Counted from the first letter of the stretch, positions 17,225 to 26,125 are shown. The stretch is 64,000 bases of DNA from Halosolutus gelatinilyticus (GCF_023028105.1 NZ_CP095491.1:3224001-3288000), one strand, 5' to 3'. Numbers and translations are program-made. The notes: generated by a model not told the origin, from the letters alone.

Positions 17225-18391
17225 ATGACCGGATACACGACACCACGGCGACGATGGGTTCGATTCGCCCTCGCGGGCGTCGTCTTCGTCCTCGCGTTCG
17301 CGGTCGCGCCTCCCGTCGCGGGGACGCCGCCGCCACCGCCGGCGGCCTACTACGGCGAGTTGACTGCCGACGGGGAACCGATTCCGGCGGGCGTAACCGT
17401 CACCGCGACGGTCGGCGGCGAGGTCCGCGGCGAACTCACGACCGCGGACGCGGGCCGCTACGGCGGCGCCGGCGCGTTCGATCCGAAACTGCAGGTCGAC
17501 GGAACGACCGACGACGAGGGCGCGATCGTCCGGTTCTACGTCGACGGCGTCGAGGCAGATCCCACCGTCCAGTGGCACGCCGGCGACGTGCGGACGGTCG
17601 ATCTCGACGTCAACGGGTACGAGATCGACGACGGGACGGGATCTCCGGGCGGTCCGGGCGGGTTCCACGGCGGCGATTTCGGCGGGGGAACGATCGGCGA
17701 CGGTGACGACTCGAACGGATCCGCCACACCCCTGTCGGTCAGCGTCGCTCCGACGCCCGACAGCGGCGTCGACGTCGTCGTCCACGGCGCTCGAGCGGGC
17801 GTCTCCGCGTCGATTGCGGTCGACGGGGATGATGCCGACGGCCTCGCGCTCGACGGCCTGGACGTCACGCCGACCGTCGACGGGAACTTTTCGCTCTCCA
17901 TCTCGGAGAGCCGGACCGCTCCCGCCGCCGGCGAGACGTTCTCGTCGATCGCGGCGGGCGAGCCGCTCGGCTACGTGGTCGTCGATCACACGATCGCCGA
18001 CGGGGATATCGACGATGTCACCTTCCGGTTCCGCGTCGCCGACGCGCAACTCGTCGAGCGAGACCTCAGACCGGATGCGGTCTCGCTCTATCGGCTTCAC
18101 GACGGGACGTGGACCGAGCTCCCGACGCGACACGTCGGAACGTCGCGGACGTTTCACGCGTTCGAGGCGGAGTCGCCCGGCCTCTCTGTCTTCGCGATCG
18201 CGCCTCGAGCGACCGACCGGACCGGCGAGTCGCCGTCGGAATCCGAGACCGAGCCTCCGTCCGAAGCGGACGACTCGCGGGGCGATCGAGCGTCCGACGG
18301 TGCGACGTTCCGTCGGTTCGCGGCCGCCGCGGGAGTCGGCGCGGTGATCGTCGTGACCGTGGCGATATACTGGTTCAAGCGCCGCCGCTGA
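17225..18391 (+). CDS. Secreted surface protein with PGF-pre-PGF domain and C-terminal anchor
   Basis: The protein has 388 residues. A signal peptide is clear (about residues 12-32, VRFALAGVVFVLAFAVAPPV). Residues about 40-140 form a carboxypeptidase-regulatory-like beta domain (YYGELTADGEPIPAGVTVTA). A Gly-rich linker follows. Residues about 225-335 match PGF-pre-PGF, including AGEPLGYVVVDHTIADGDID, VTFRFRVADAQLVERDLRPD and SPGLSVFAIA. An acidic Ser/Glu stretch precedes a C-terminal membrane helix GVGAVIVVTVAIYWFKRRR. It should face the outside and be membrane-anchored. It begins 6 bases after the frameshifted gene, so the two may have shared an operon. Confidence 0.8.
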   Translation: MTGYTTPRRRWVRFALAGVVFVLAFAVAPPVAGTPPPPPAAYYGELTADGEPIPAGVTVTATVGGEVRGELTTADAGRYGGAGAFDPKLQVDGTTDDEGAIVRFYVDGVEADPTVQWHAGDVRTVDLDVNGYEIDDGTGSPGGPGGFHGGDFGGGTIGDGDDSNGSATPLSVSVAPTPDSGVDVVVHGARAGVSASIAVDGDDADGLALDGLDVTPTVDGNFSLSISESRTAPAAGETFSSIAAGEPLGYVVVDHTIADGDIDDVTFRFRVADAQLVERDLRPDAVSLYRLHDGTWTELPTRHVGTSRTFHAFEAESPGLSVFAIAPRATDRTGESPSESETEPPSEADDSRGDRASDGATFRRFAAAAGVGAVIVVTVAIYWFKRRR

Positions 18392-18478
18392 CGGCGTTCG
18401 CAGCCGCGATCGAACGGTTCCGAAAAACGAGCGATCGACCGAACGTACGGACCGCCCCTCGTCGAAAACTGTCGTCGA

Positions 18479-19297
18479 CTAGTTGAGGATGCTCTGGGCG
18501 ACCGTCGCGAGCTGGCCGTTGTCGGCCTCACGCAGTCGGTCGTCGCCGATTTTCAGTCGCAGGCGCGGACGGCCGACATCGATCGGGACCTTCTCGGTGT
18601 CGATCAGACCCATGTCTTCGAGCTTGGTCTTGGTGCGGGAGAACGTCGCCTTCGAGGCGATGCCGACGTCTTCGCCCCACTTGCTGATGTCGTACAGCAG
18701 GGCCTCGTTCTTCGCGGCGACCAGCAGCGAGATGGTAACTTCGTCGAGGCCATCGCCGTCGCCGCGGGCGGTCTCGAGCGAGTTGAGAATGGCGGTGAAG
18801 TCCTCTTCGGCGTCGGGGCTGATCTCCTCGGAGAGCGTATCGCGAACGCTCGAAATCGGCGGCGTTCGGAGGTTGAACGTGTCGGCGTCCTCCCAGCGGG
18901 CCGCGTACGTCTCGTAGGTATCCTCGACGAAGCTCTCGTCGTCGGTGACGAGGCCGCCGACGCGATCGCCGGCGTGCACGACGGCGATGACGCGATCTCC
19001 CGTGACCAGAAGCGAATTCTCCGGCGCCTCCTTGAGCGTGCGCAGCGCGAGCGCGTCCTCGACGATGAGATCGGCGGCGTTGGAAGCGACGATGAAGTCG
19101 TCCATAACCTCCTTCAGGGTGCGCTCGTCGGCGAGCATGTGGACTGCCGGAAGCGTGCCGTCGAACTCCGTTGCGACGGTCACGAACTCTTCGATAGCTT
19201 CTCGCGACGGGTTGACCATGTACACGTCTCCGCTCGCGTCCTCGAGCACGGACGCGAGGATATCGTCAATCTGATGATTGAGTAAATTCGAGGTCAT
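18479..19297 (-). CDS. tbsP: Transcriptional regulator TbsP
   Basis: The protein has 272 residues. It matches haloarchaeal TbsP (DUF5821): NLLNHQIDDILASVLEDASG at the N-terminus, an alpha/beta sensor region with LLVTGDRVIAVVHAGDRVGG, and a C-terminal winged helix, ISLLVAAKNEALLYDISKWG followed by GIASKATFSRTKTKLEDMGL. In Haloferax volcanii TbsP acts with TrmB on glycolysis/gluconeogenesis genes such as gapII (established knowledge, recalled). The promoter carries a TTAAGTAA box with nearly leaderless spacing. An inverted-repeat region lies just upstream and could be an autoregulatory site. Confidence 0.85.
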   Translation of the reverse strand: MTSNLLNHQIDDILASVLEDASGDVYMVNPSREAIEEFVTVATEFDGTLPAVHMLADERTLKEVMDDFIVASNAADLIVEDALALRTLKEAPENSLLVTGDRVIAVVHAGDRVGGLVTDDESFVEDTYETYAARWEDADTFNLRTPPISSVRDTLSEEISPDAEEDFTAILNSLETARGDGDGLDEVTISLLVAAKNEALLYDISKWGEDVGIASKATFSRTKTKLEDMGLIDTEKVPIDVGRPRLRLKIGDDRLREADNGQLATVAQSILN

Positions 19298-19324
19298 GCC
19301 TATGCAGAAGTAAACGAACCCATA

Positions 19325-19332
19325 TTACTTAA
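19325..19332 (-). promoter_or_regulatory. TATA box of tbsP
   Basis: Read on the minus strand, the AT-rich stretch AATTAAGTAATATGG contains TTAAGTAA about 28-35 bases before the ATG at 19297. The transcript would have a leader of only a few bases. Confidence 0.55.
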
Positions 19333-19343
19333 TTTTGGTGGCC

Positions 19344-19439
19344 GTTTGCACAGGACAACTTCTCGTCTGGCCGACAAACCGGAAATTTTTGTCTCAAAAA
19401 TCGTCAGACAACCAACGGGCCGGCGGATCTCGTGCAAAC
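19344..19439. repeat. Nested inverted repeats upstream of tbsP
   Basis: Three complementary pairs are nested around one centre. GTTTGCAC (19344-19351) pairs with GTGCAAAC (19432-19439). GTCTG (19365-19369) pairs with CAGAC (19405-19409). An inner hairpin ATTTTTG-TCT-CAAAAAT spans 19385-19401. The segment lies between the CHAT gene's 3' end and the tbsP TATA box. It could be a transcript-end structure for the CHAT gene, an extended operator or a small RNA. Bases 19440-19688, the rest of this gap, show nothing I recognise. Confidence 0.45.
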
Positions 19440-19688
19440 ACATTGGAATAGTTACACGGTCGGTCGGGGTCGATTCGACCCGTTTCTTCCACACCGAGAA
19501 GCGTCATTCAAATGATGACAATAGATATATACTATCCGTTTGTTATTACACGATTGTATGGGTGTAACACGCAATCGGCTGTGGTGGGCCGTCCGTGATG
19601 CCGCCAACTACCATCGAATCGACCAACGACGAATCCCTGCGATGCGAGCAAAACGAGTCAGCACGTACGGCGGGCCGTGAGCGGCCGC

Positions 19689-21761
19689 TCACGGGTCGAA
19701 GTGAGACGACAGTTCTTTTGACCAGTAGACGTCCCCGTTGTAGATCACCGACGACTCCGATTCCGCGAGCAGGGACGCCAGTTCCGATTCGGAGAGCGTG
19801 AAGTTGGACTCGTTGCCACAGAGGTAGGCGTACTCGTTGTCCTCGGTGTGCGGGAAGTAGTACGAACCGGTCACCCGCGTCGAGTAGCAGTCGAACGTCA
19901 CCAGGTACTCGTCGTCGCCGTCGTCGAGTTCGGCAATTCGCACGGTCGTCGGCTCTCCCTGAGTGAGCGAGTGCGTGCCGTCGCCGACCACCGCGTAGTC
20001 TTTGCCCATCATGATGCGCCGACGGGCGAGACACATCGCGCGTTCGATGCTGAATCCGTGAACGAGGAGTTTGGCGAACGTCGATCCCACCTTGACCGCG
20101 TGGTCGTTGAGCACCTTCGTAAACGTCACTGCGCCCGCGACGCTGCCCTTCTCGATCAGGGTCATCCCCTCGTAGAACGAGCCGCAGGCGTTCAGGAAGA
20201 ACGTCTGGACGCCACACCGATCGAGGCTCGTCGTCGAGAGGTAGCCGTCGGGACAGCGGAGGCCGTCGGTTTCGCAATGGCCGATGTAGTGGACGAAATC
20301 GTAGTCGCTCTCGAAGACCCGGGCGAGCTCGCTCGTCCTGAGCGACTCCGTGACGGTGACGTCCATCGTCAGCTCCGTGGACCGCTGGCGGTAGATCTCC
20401 GCGACGTGGTCGTGCTCGCCGACCATCTCCGGATCGTTCAGGACGACGCAGATCGACGTGGCGTCGCTCGTTCGCTCGAGGTAGGACAGCCGGTTGCGGT
20501 AGGCTTCGGGCGCCGACTTGAAGACGTCGATCGGGACGCCGTCCGCGAGCCAGCCGTGGACCCGGCCGTTGCGGAGTTCAGGTTTGACGATATCGACCGA
20601 CGCGACCTGGCCGGCGCTGGCGCGGCCGACCCTCGTCGGGGTGTTGCGGTAGAAATCTTCGAGCGAGCGCTCGACCAGCTCTCGACCCTGCAGCTCCGAT
20701 GTTCGGGGCAGGTAAATCATGCTCATGCGATCGAGGAGGAACGGGAGCGTATCGACGTTGTCGCGGCTCGGCGTGACGTACGTCGAGAGGTGCCACTCCG
20801 GAAGCCGGTGTTCGATCGCCGCGTACGGAACGTCGAGGTACCTGTCGAGTCGCTCCTGCGGGGACGCGTCGTAGAGCTCGGCGGCGTCGAGTTCGAGCGC
20901 CTCGAGGAGATTCACTTCCGCGAGCGTGGTTCCGTACGGCCCCGCGTTGCGTGCCAGGCAGTCGAGGAAGAACGTCTTCCGGAGCAGCCGTTCGACGTCG
21001 TGCTCGAGGTCGGGAAGCGAAGCGAGTTCCGACTCGCGGCCGACGTCGGCGAGGCGGAGTCGCGGTCGCTCGCCGTCGTCGAGCCGCACCGCCGCCTGCA
21101 GGTAGTACGCGAGCGGCGCCGTAACGAACAGCGACTCGTACTCCGGCGGCACGTGCAGTTCGATTCCGGTATCCGGCGTGTCCGATCGGATGCAATCGGC
21201 GACCGCTAGGTCGTCGTTGCGTTCGATCAGCGGCGGGTGGCCCCTGAGGGTCGGATACGTTCGATCCGGGCCGGTGGTCTTGTGCGAGGAGGCGAGGTGA
21301 GAGATCGCGGTCGCGAGTCCGTCGGGCGTGTCGGGAACCGCGATCGTCCCGGCCGGAAGTTCGTGGCGACTCCGGAATCCGAGGATCGTCCGGGTCCGCT
21401 CGGGAAACGTGACGACGGTCGACTCGAAGTCGTCGGTCTTCTCGACCGTTGCGGCGCCCGAGAAGCGCAGGTACGCCTTGATCTCGGTGTCGATATCGAG
21501 GATGTACTCGCCGGGCGGCAACGAGAGCGGTGCGCCCGCAGGATCGAGTTCGTACCGATCGGACGAGCCGAGCGAGAAGGCGTAGACGACGGCGTGGGGG
21601 AACCGAAGCTCTTCCGCCGTCACCACGACCGTGTCGTCGACGGGTCGCGGAACGTCGGGACCCGATCCGTCGACGAGGAGGTTCGTCCCGCGAACCGACA
21701 GCTCGGCGTTGTCCGCGTCGGTCACGTGGAGGGTTCCGTCGCCAACCTCCCACTCTATCAT
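19689..21761 (-). CDS. CHAT-domain (caspase-like) protein
   Basis: The protein has 690 residues. The C-terminal third (about 450-610) carries a CHAT peptidase fold with both catalytic residues: His495 in DFVHYIGHCETDG and Cys526 in TFFLNACGSFYEG, with a final strand GAVTFTKVLNDHAVKVG. Residues 1 to about 110 look like a beta-rich domain (PPGEYILDIDTEIKAYLRFS). The middle has conserved motifs but no named domain. No signal peptide or membrane helix is visible, so it is probably cytosolic. It stands alone, with tbsP downstream and glyA divergent. In bacteria, CHAT proteases are often activated by partner proteins and cleave targets in immunity or cell death. Here no partner or substrate gene is adjacent. 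Confidence 0.85.
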   Translation of the reverse strand: MIEWEVGDGTLHVTDADNAELSVRGTNLLVDGSGPDVPRPVDDTVVVTAEELRFPHAVVYAFSLGSSDRYELDPAGAPLSLPPGEYILDIDTEIKAYLRFSGAATVEKTDDFESTVVTFPERTRTILGFRSRHELPAGTIAVPDTPDGLATAISHLASSHKTTGPDRTYPTLRGHPPLIERNDDLAVADCIRSDTPDTGIELHVPPEYESLFVTAPLAYYLQAAVRLDDGERPRLRLADVGRESELASLPDLEHDVERLLRKTFFLDCLARNAGPYGTTLAEVNLLEALELDAAELYDASPQERLDRYLDVPYAAIEHRLPEWHLSTYVTPSRDNVDTLPFLLDRMSMIYLPRTSELQGRELVERSLEDFYRNTPTRVGRASAGQVASVDIVKPELRNGRVHGWLADGVPIDVFKSAPEAYRNRLSYLERTSDATSICVVLNDPEMVGEHDHVAEIYRQRSTELTMDVTVTESLRTSELARVFESDYDFVHYIGHCETDGLRCPDGYLSTTSLDRCGVQTFFLNACGSFYEGMTLIEKGSVAGAVTFTKVLNDHAVKVGSTFAKLLVHGFSIERAMCLARRRIMMGKDYAVVGDGTHSLTQGEPTTVRIAELDDGDDEYLVTFDCYSTRVTGSYYFPHTEDNEYAYLCGNESNFTLSESELASLLAESESSVIYNGDVYWSKELSSHFDP

Positions 21762-21763
21762 TC

Positions 21764-21798
21764 GATGTGCTACATCTCACTCCGACAAGTTAGATGTA
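21764..21798. promoter_or_regulatory. Overlapping dyads directly before the CHAT gene
   Basis: GATGT-GCT-ACATC (21764-21776) ends 3 bases before the ATG of the CHAT gene on the minus strand. TACATCT (21771-21777) also pairs with AGATGTA (21792-21798) across 14 bases. Three half-sites of the same GATGT motif thus sit in 35 bases at the start of the gene. This is the arrangement expected of a repressor or dimer-binding site. The bound protein is unknown. Confidence 0.45.
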
Positions 21799-21939
21799 TC
21801 GGGTGAACAGAAAAAACAAATCACAACAGAGGACCAGTTGCTGGGGCGATCGACCCGGGTGCGGCGCGCTGTGACGGAGCGTGGAATCGGACGCTTCCGC
21901 CGTCGATGTAGTGGCTCGACTTGCCGGGGAAGGCTACAC

Positions 21940-21945
21940 TTATAC
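21940..21945 (+). promoter_or_regulatory. TATA box of glyA
   Basis: TTATAC lies 24-29 bases before the ATG at 21969, so the glyA mRNA should be leaderless. This supports the ATG at 21969 over the longer upstream frame. Confidence 0.6.
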
Positions 21946-21968
21946 GGTCGGCAGACCGCATTTCGCGC

Positions 21969-23216
21969 ATGGAACACGAGCACGTCCGGAACGTCGATCC
22001 CGCCGTCGCCGACGCTCTCGAAGGTGAGGTCGATCGCCAGCGAAACGGCTTGCAGATGATCGCGAGCGAGAACCACGTCAGCGAGGCGGTCCTCGACGCG
22101 CAGGGCAGCGTCCTCACGAACAAGTACGCGGAGGGCTATCCCGGGTCGCGCTACTACGGCGGCTGCGAGTACGCCGACGAGATCGAACAACTGGCGATCG
22201 ATCGCGCCACGGAGCTGTTCGGCGCCGAACACGTCAACGTCCAGCCCCACTCGGGCACGCAGGCCAACCAGGCCGTCTACTTCGCGATGCTCGAACCGGG
22301 CGACAAGATCCTCTCGCTCGATCTGACCCACGGCGGCCACCTCAGCCACGGCCACCCGGCGAACTTCGTCGGGCAGCTCTACGACGTCGAGCAGTACGAG
22401 GTCGACCCCGGGACGGGATACCTCGACTACGAGGGCCTCGCCGATCTCGCCGAGGAGTTCGAACCCGACGTCATCGTCTCGGGCTACTCCGCCTACCCGC
22501 GCGAAATCGACTTCGAGCGCGTCCAGGAGACGGCCGACGAGGTCGGCGCGTACCACCTCGCGGACATCGCGCACATCACCGGCCTCGTCGCCGCCGGCGT
22601 CCATGAGTCGCCGGTCGGCGTCGCCGACTTCGTCACCGGGTCGACCCACAAGACCATCCGGGCCGGCCGCGGCGGCATCGTCATGACGACCGAGGAGTTC
22701 GCAGACGACATCGATTCGGCGGTCTTCCCCGGCGGTCAGGGCGGCCCGCTCATGCACAACGTCGCCGGCAAGGCCGTCGGCTTCAAGGAGGCCCTCCAAC
22801 CCGAGTTCGAGGACTACGCCGAGCAGACCGTCACGAATGCGAAGGCCCTCGGCGAGCGCCTCTCCGAGAACGGCTTCTCGCTGGTCTCCGGCGGGACCGA
22901 CAACCACCTCGTGCTCGTCGACCTGCGGGAGAGCCACCCCGAGACGTCCGGCGGCGACGCCGAAGAAGCCCTCGAAGCGGCCGGTATCGTCCTCAACGGG
23001 AACACCGTCCCCGGCGAGACCCGATCGGCGTTCGACCCAAGCGGCATCCGCGCCGGCACCCCCGCCCTGACGACCCGCGGCTTCGACGAGGACGACTGCC
23101 GCCGCGTCGCCGATCTGATTACCCGGGTCGTCGACGCCCCCGAAGACGAGTCCGTCATCGAGGAGGTCCGCGAAGAAGTGCGGGCGCTCTGCGACGAGAA
23201 CCCGCTGTACGAGTAA
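21969..23216 (+). CDS. glyA: Serine hydroxymethyltransferase
   Basis: The protein has 415 residues. The signature of this PLP enzyme is complete: LQMIASENHVSEAVLDAQGS, GYPGSRYYGGCEYAD, NVQPHSGTQANQAVYFAMLE, and the PLP-lysine motif TGSTHKTIRAGRGG with Lys228. It interconverts serine and glycine with tetrahydrofolate, supplying one-carbon units. FolD lies 1.2 kb downstream on the same strand, which fits a shared C1 role. Length is typical. I chose the ATG at 21969 because a TATA box precedes it at leaderless distance. Confidence 0.96.
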   Translation: MEHEHVRNVDPAVADALEGEVDRQRNGLQMIASENHVSEAVLDAQGSVLTNKYAEGYPGSRYYGGCEYADEIEQLAIDRATELFGAEHVNVQPHSGTQANQAVYFAMLEPGDKILSLDLTHGGHLSHGHPANFVGQLYDVEQYEVDPGTGYLDYEGLADLAEEFEPDVIVSGYSAYPREIDFERVQETADEVGAYHLADIAHITGLVAAGVHESPVGVADFVTGSTHKTIRAGRGGIVMTTEEFADDIDSAVFPGGQGGPLMHNVAGKAVGFKEALQPEFEDYAEQTVTNAKALGERLSENGFSLVSGGTDNHLVLVDLRESHPETSGGDAEEALEAAGIVLNGNTVPGETRSAFDPSGIRAGTPALTTRGFDEDDCRRVADLITRVVDAPEDESVIEEVREEVRALCDENPLYE

Positions 23217-23321
23217 GACTGGCACAACGATCGGCGGTTTCTGCGTTTTTTGTCCTCCAAGTAGCGGACGCTGTCACTCGCCGGCACGCGTCTTATCAGA
23301 CGACTCCCTGTACGATCGTCC

Positions 23322-24263
23322 ATGTCCAAGCGTCCGATAGGCACGACGACCGACGACGATCGGCTTCACGAACTCCGGGAGACGGCGGAGACGGCCGCGT
23401 CGACGTTCGCGATCGACGTCTCCGCGCTCGCGGATCGAATGCGGGCCAGGCCCGGCGATCCGATCGATTGGGCGGTCGACGACGACGCGCGCGAGAAGTT
23501 CCCGATGCTCGTGACGAGCGCGATCGATGAACGCGCGACGGGCGACGCGCCGCACGCGCGGCGACTCCGGGAAGAGGGCGAGGCCGTCGTCGCACCAGTT
23601 CCGGACCCGCTGCTCGACGCCGATCCGCCGGACGGAATCGGCCTCGACCTCGACACCTACGAGCCGGATCGGGGGCTCCTGTTCGAAGCGATCACGACCG
23701 ACGAGACGATCGGGTTCGTCCCGGTTCGGTTCCGCGACGGCGAGCCGTTCGCCGCCGAACCGCTTCCGGGGGTCGCCGAGGACAGCGATCCGGTCGCGGA
23801 GGAGACGATCAGACACGAGTCGGACCGCGATCCCGCGCCACAAGCCAAAACGCTGGACGCGCCGATCGACCCCGACCTTCTCGAGGAGACGATCGCCGAA
23901 CTCGACGCCGATCGGTCGACGGTTACGGCCGCCCTCGAAGCGATCGAGCGACAGGAGTTGGCAGGGACGGGCGATCACGTCGCCGACAGGCCGCCGTTGT
24001 CGGTGGACGATCGAGCCGTCTGCTTGCTGCCCGACGACGCGTGGACGGATCGGCTGGCGGAAGAACTCGAAGCGGCGTCCGTCGACCTCACCGACGACGC
24101 GCTCCGGGCGGCCCGCGAGATCCACGAGCGAGAGGCGATGCGGCTAGCCGAGGCGGCCGGCAAACGCGACTACTACACTCCCTCGACCGAGTACGCCGCC
24201 GTCGTCACCGCGGAACGCGAGACGGCGGAGTGGGAGGTCTCGGAGCCGGGAACCAGTCGGTGA
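23322..24263 (+). CDS. Uncharacterised haloarchaeal protein between glyA and folD
   Basis: The protein has 313 residues and is acidic with no signal peptide or membrane helix. The N-terminal helix RLHELRETAETAASTFAIDV is followed by a segment VDDDAREKFPMLVTSAIDER with VVAPVPDPLLDADPPDGIGL. The C-terminal half is helical (LLEETIAELDADRSTVTAAL; ARE IHEREAMRLAEAAGKRD-type helix) and ends DYYTPSTEYAAVVTAERETA. I recognise no domain. It starts 105 bases after glyA and lies 198 bases before folD on the same strand. The position suggests a link to folate-dependent metabolism, but this is inference. Confidence 0.65.
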   Translation: MSKRPIGTTTDDDRLHELRETAETAASTFAIDVSALADRMRARPGDPIDWAVDDDAREKFPMLVTSAIDERATGDAPHARRLREEGEAVVAPVPDPLLDADPPDGIGLDLDTYEPDRGLLFEAITTDETIGFVPVRFRDGEPFAAEPLPGVAEDSDPVAEETIRHESDRDPAPQAKTLDAPIDPDLLEETIAELDADRSTVTAALEAIERQELAGTGDHVADRPPLSVDDRAVCLLPDDAWTDRLAEELEAASVDLTDDALRAAREIHEREAMRLAEAAGKRDYYTPSTEYAAVVTAERETAEWEVSEPGTSR

Positions 24264-24461
24264 GTCGGCGATCCGCGGGACGAGGCGATCGGAACCATCA
24301 GCGCGTCTCGCGGTCGCGGACGGGACGAGGATTCTCGCAGAGTATGGTCGATCGCGTCTGTCCATTGGTTTACCCACGTACGTGGATATTCTACCGACAT
24401 CCGGAGCGGAAGTGAGCACGAATCCGAGGGTTGATTAGCCTCGCGACCACCCTCTCGAGTG

Positions 24462-25355
24462 ATGACCGAGATCATCGACGGCAACGCCGTCGCGAGCGAG
24501 ATTCGCGACGACCTGACCGACGCGATCGAGACGCTCGCCGCCGCGGGCGCGCGACCGGGCCTAGCGACGGTGTTGATGGGCGACGACCCCGCCAGCCAGA
24601 CCTACGTGAACATGAAACGGCGGGACTGCGAGGAGGTCGGCATCGAGAGCCACCACGTCGACGTCGCCGGCGACGCGCCGGCCGAGGACCTGTACGGCGC
24701 CATCGCCGACCTCAACGAGGACCCCGACGTTCACGGCTACATCGCCCAGGCGCCCGTTCCGGACCACGTCGACTACCGCGAGGTCATCCGCCGGGTCGAT
24801 CCCGCGAAGGACGTGGACGGCTTCCACCCCGAGAACGTCGGCCGCCTCGTCGCCGGTGACGCCCGCTTTCGTCCCTGCACGCCTCACGGCATCCAGAAGC
24901 TCCTCGAGTCGGCCGGTGTCGACCTCGAGGGGGCAGACGTGACGATCGTCGGCCGATCGGACATCGTCGGCAAGCCGCTCGCCAACCTCTTGATCCAGAA
25001 AGCCGACGACGGCAACGCGACCGTGACGGTCTGTCACTCGCGAACCGACGATCTCACCGCGAAGACCCGGAACGCCGACGTCGTCGTCGCCGCGGTCGGC
25101 GTCCCAGAACTCATCGACGGCTCGATGATCGCCGAGGGAACGATCGTGATCGACGTCGGCGTCAACCGCATCGAGGCCGACACAGAGAAGGGGTACGAAC
25201 TCGTCGGCGACGTCGAGTTCGAGAGCGCGGCGGAGAAGGCCGGCGCCATCACGCCCGTTCCCGGCGGCGTCGGTCCGATGACCCGGGCGATGTTGCTCTA
25301 CAACACCGTTAAGGCGGCGAGCCTACAGGAAGACGTGCCGGTCGAGCTCCCCTGA
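24462..25355 (+). CDS. folD: Methylenetetrahydrofolate dehydrogenase/cyclohydrolase FolD
   Basis: The protein has 297 residues. I chose ATG 24462 over the GTG directly before it. The FolD signature pair Tyr48 and Lys52 is in QTYVNMKRRDCEEVGI. GYIAQAPVPDHVD and the PAKDVDGFHPENVGRL loop form the folate site. The NADP site is VTIVGRSDIVGKPLANLL, and the C-terminus has TPVPGGVGPMTRAML. It oxidises 5,10-methylene-THF and hydrolyses methenyl-THF, downstream of GlyA. The family is established in haloarchaea. It reads alone, with DUF7117 convergent after it. Confidence 0.95.
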   Translation: MTEIIDGNAVASEIRDDLTDAIETLAAAGARPGLATVLMGDDPASQTYVNMKRRDCEEVGIESHHVDVAGDAPAEDLYGAIADLNEDPDVHGYIAQAPVPDHVDYREVIRRVDPAKDVDGFHPENVGRLVAGDARFRPCTPHGIQKLLESAGVDLEGADVTIVGRSDIVGKPLANLLIQKADDGNATVTVCHSRTDDLTAKTRNADVVVAAVGVPELIDGSMIAEGTIVIDVGVNRIEADTEKGYELVGDVEFESAAEKAGAITPVPGGVGPMTRAMLLYNTVKAASLQEDVPVELP

Positions 25356-25405
25356 GGACGGCGCGATCCGATCGAGTTTCCGGTCCGGACCGGCGATCGC
25401 GACGC

Positions 25406-26125
25406 TCAGCGGCCGACCTCGAGGCCGTCCAACCGTTCTTGCGCGCGGGTGAACGCGAACTCGTCACCGCGGAGGCCGTTCGTCAGATCGCGCGTCGCCT
25501 CGACGAGCCGTTCGGCCAGTCGCGGCTCGACGTCGCCGTCCAGCATGCGGATTCGGGTGACGTGCTCGCCGAGCGTCTCGAGCGCGCTCCGTTCGGCGGT
25601 CGTCAGCGATCGGTCCTCGGCCCAGGTTCGGACGTCGCGGCGGTACTCGCGGATGGCGTTCGCGTACGCGAGTCCGCGCGGCCCGCGTAGGGCGGGTGGG
25701 ACCTCGTCCGTGGCGGGGCGTCCGCCGTCGTCAGCGTCGCGCAGCAGCGAGAGGAAGTACAGTTCTTCGGTTTCGTCGAGGCGCATCTCGCGACCGACGA
25801 CGTCGGCGACGTGAAGCAGTTCGCTCGCCGCGAGGTAAGTATCGTCGAGATCGCGGAGGTTGCCGGCGTTGACGAAGCCCCGACGACGGATGTACTCGCG
25901 GCACGCCTCGCGGGCCTGCGCCGCGAGGTCCTCGGTCGACTGCTCGTCGATCGCGTTCCGGACGGGCGTGAGGTCGAACGCGACCTGCAGATCGGTGTGT
26001 TCGGTCCGGTCGTCGATCCCGACGCTGCGGAGGCTTCCGCAGGCCGGACAGCCGACGCTGCCGGTCTCGTAGTAGGACCACCTCGTCCCGCACTCGGTAC
26101 ACTCCCGCTCGCCCCTAATTTTCAT
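25406..26125 (-). CDS. Zinc-ribbon TFIIH-like haloarchaeal protein (DUF7117-like)
   Basis: The protein has 239 residues from ATG 26125 (MKIRGERECTECGTRWSYYE). An N-terminal zinc ribbon uses CTECG and CPACG (four Cys within about residues 9-32). The rest is helical: QAREACREYIRRRGFVNAGN, LDDTYLAASELLHVADVVGR and a long C-terminal helical array ending FAFTRAQERLDGLEVGR. It resembles DUF7117, often annotated TFIIH-like from the ribbon. It may bind nucleic acid or protein, but nothing in the context decides. It is predicted cytoplasmic. Confidence 0.75.
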   Translation of the reverse strand: MKIRGERECTECGTRWSYYETGSVGCPACGSLRSVGIDDRTEHTDLQVAFDLTPVRNAIDEQSTEDLAAQAREACREYIRRRGFVNAGNLRDLDDTYLAASELLHVADVVGREMRLDETEELYFLSLLRDADDGGRPATDEVPPALRGPRGLAYANAIREYRRDVRTWAEDRSLTTAERSALETLGEHVTRIRMLDGDVEPRLAERLVEATRDLTNGLRGDEFAFTRAQERLDGLEVGR

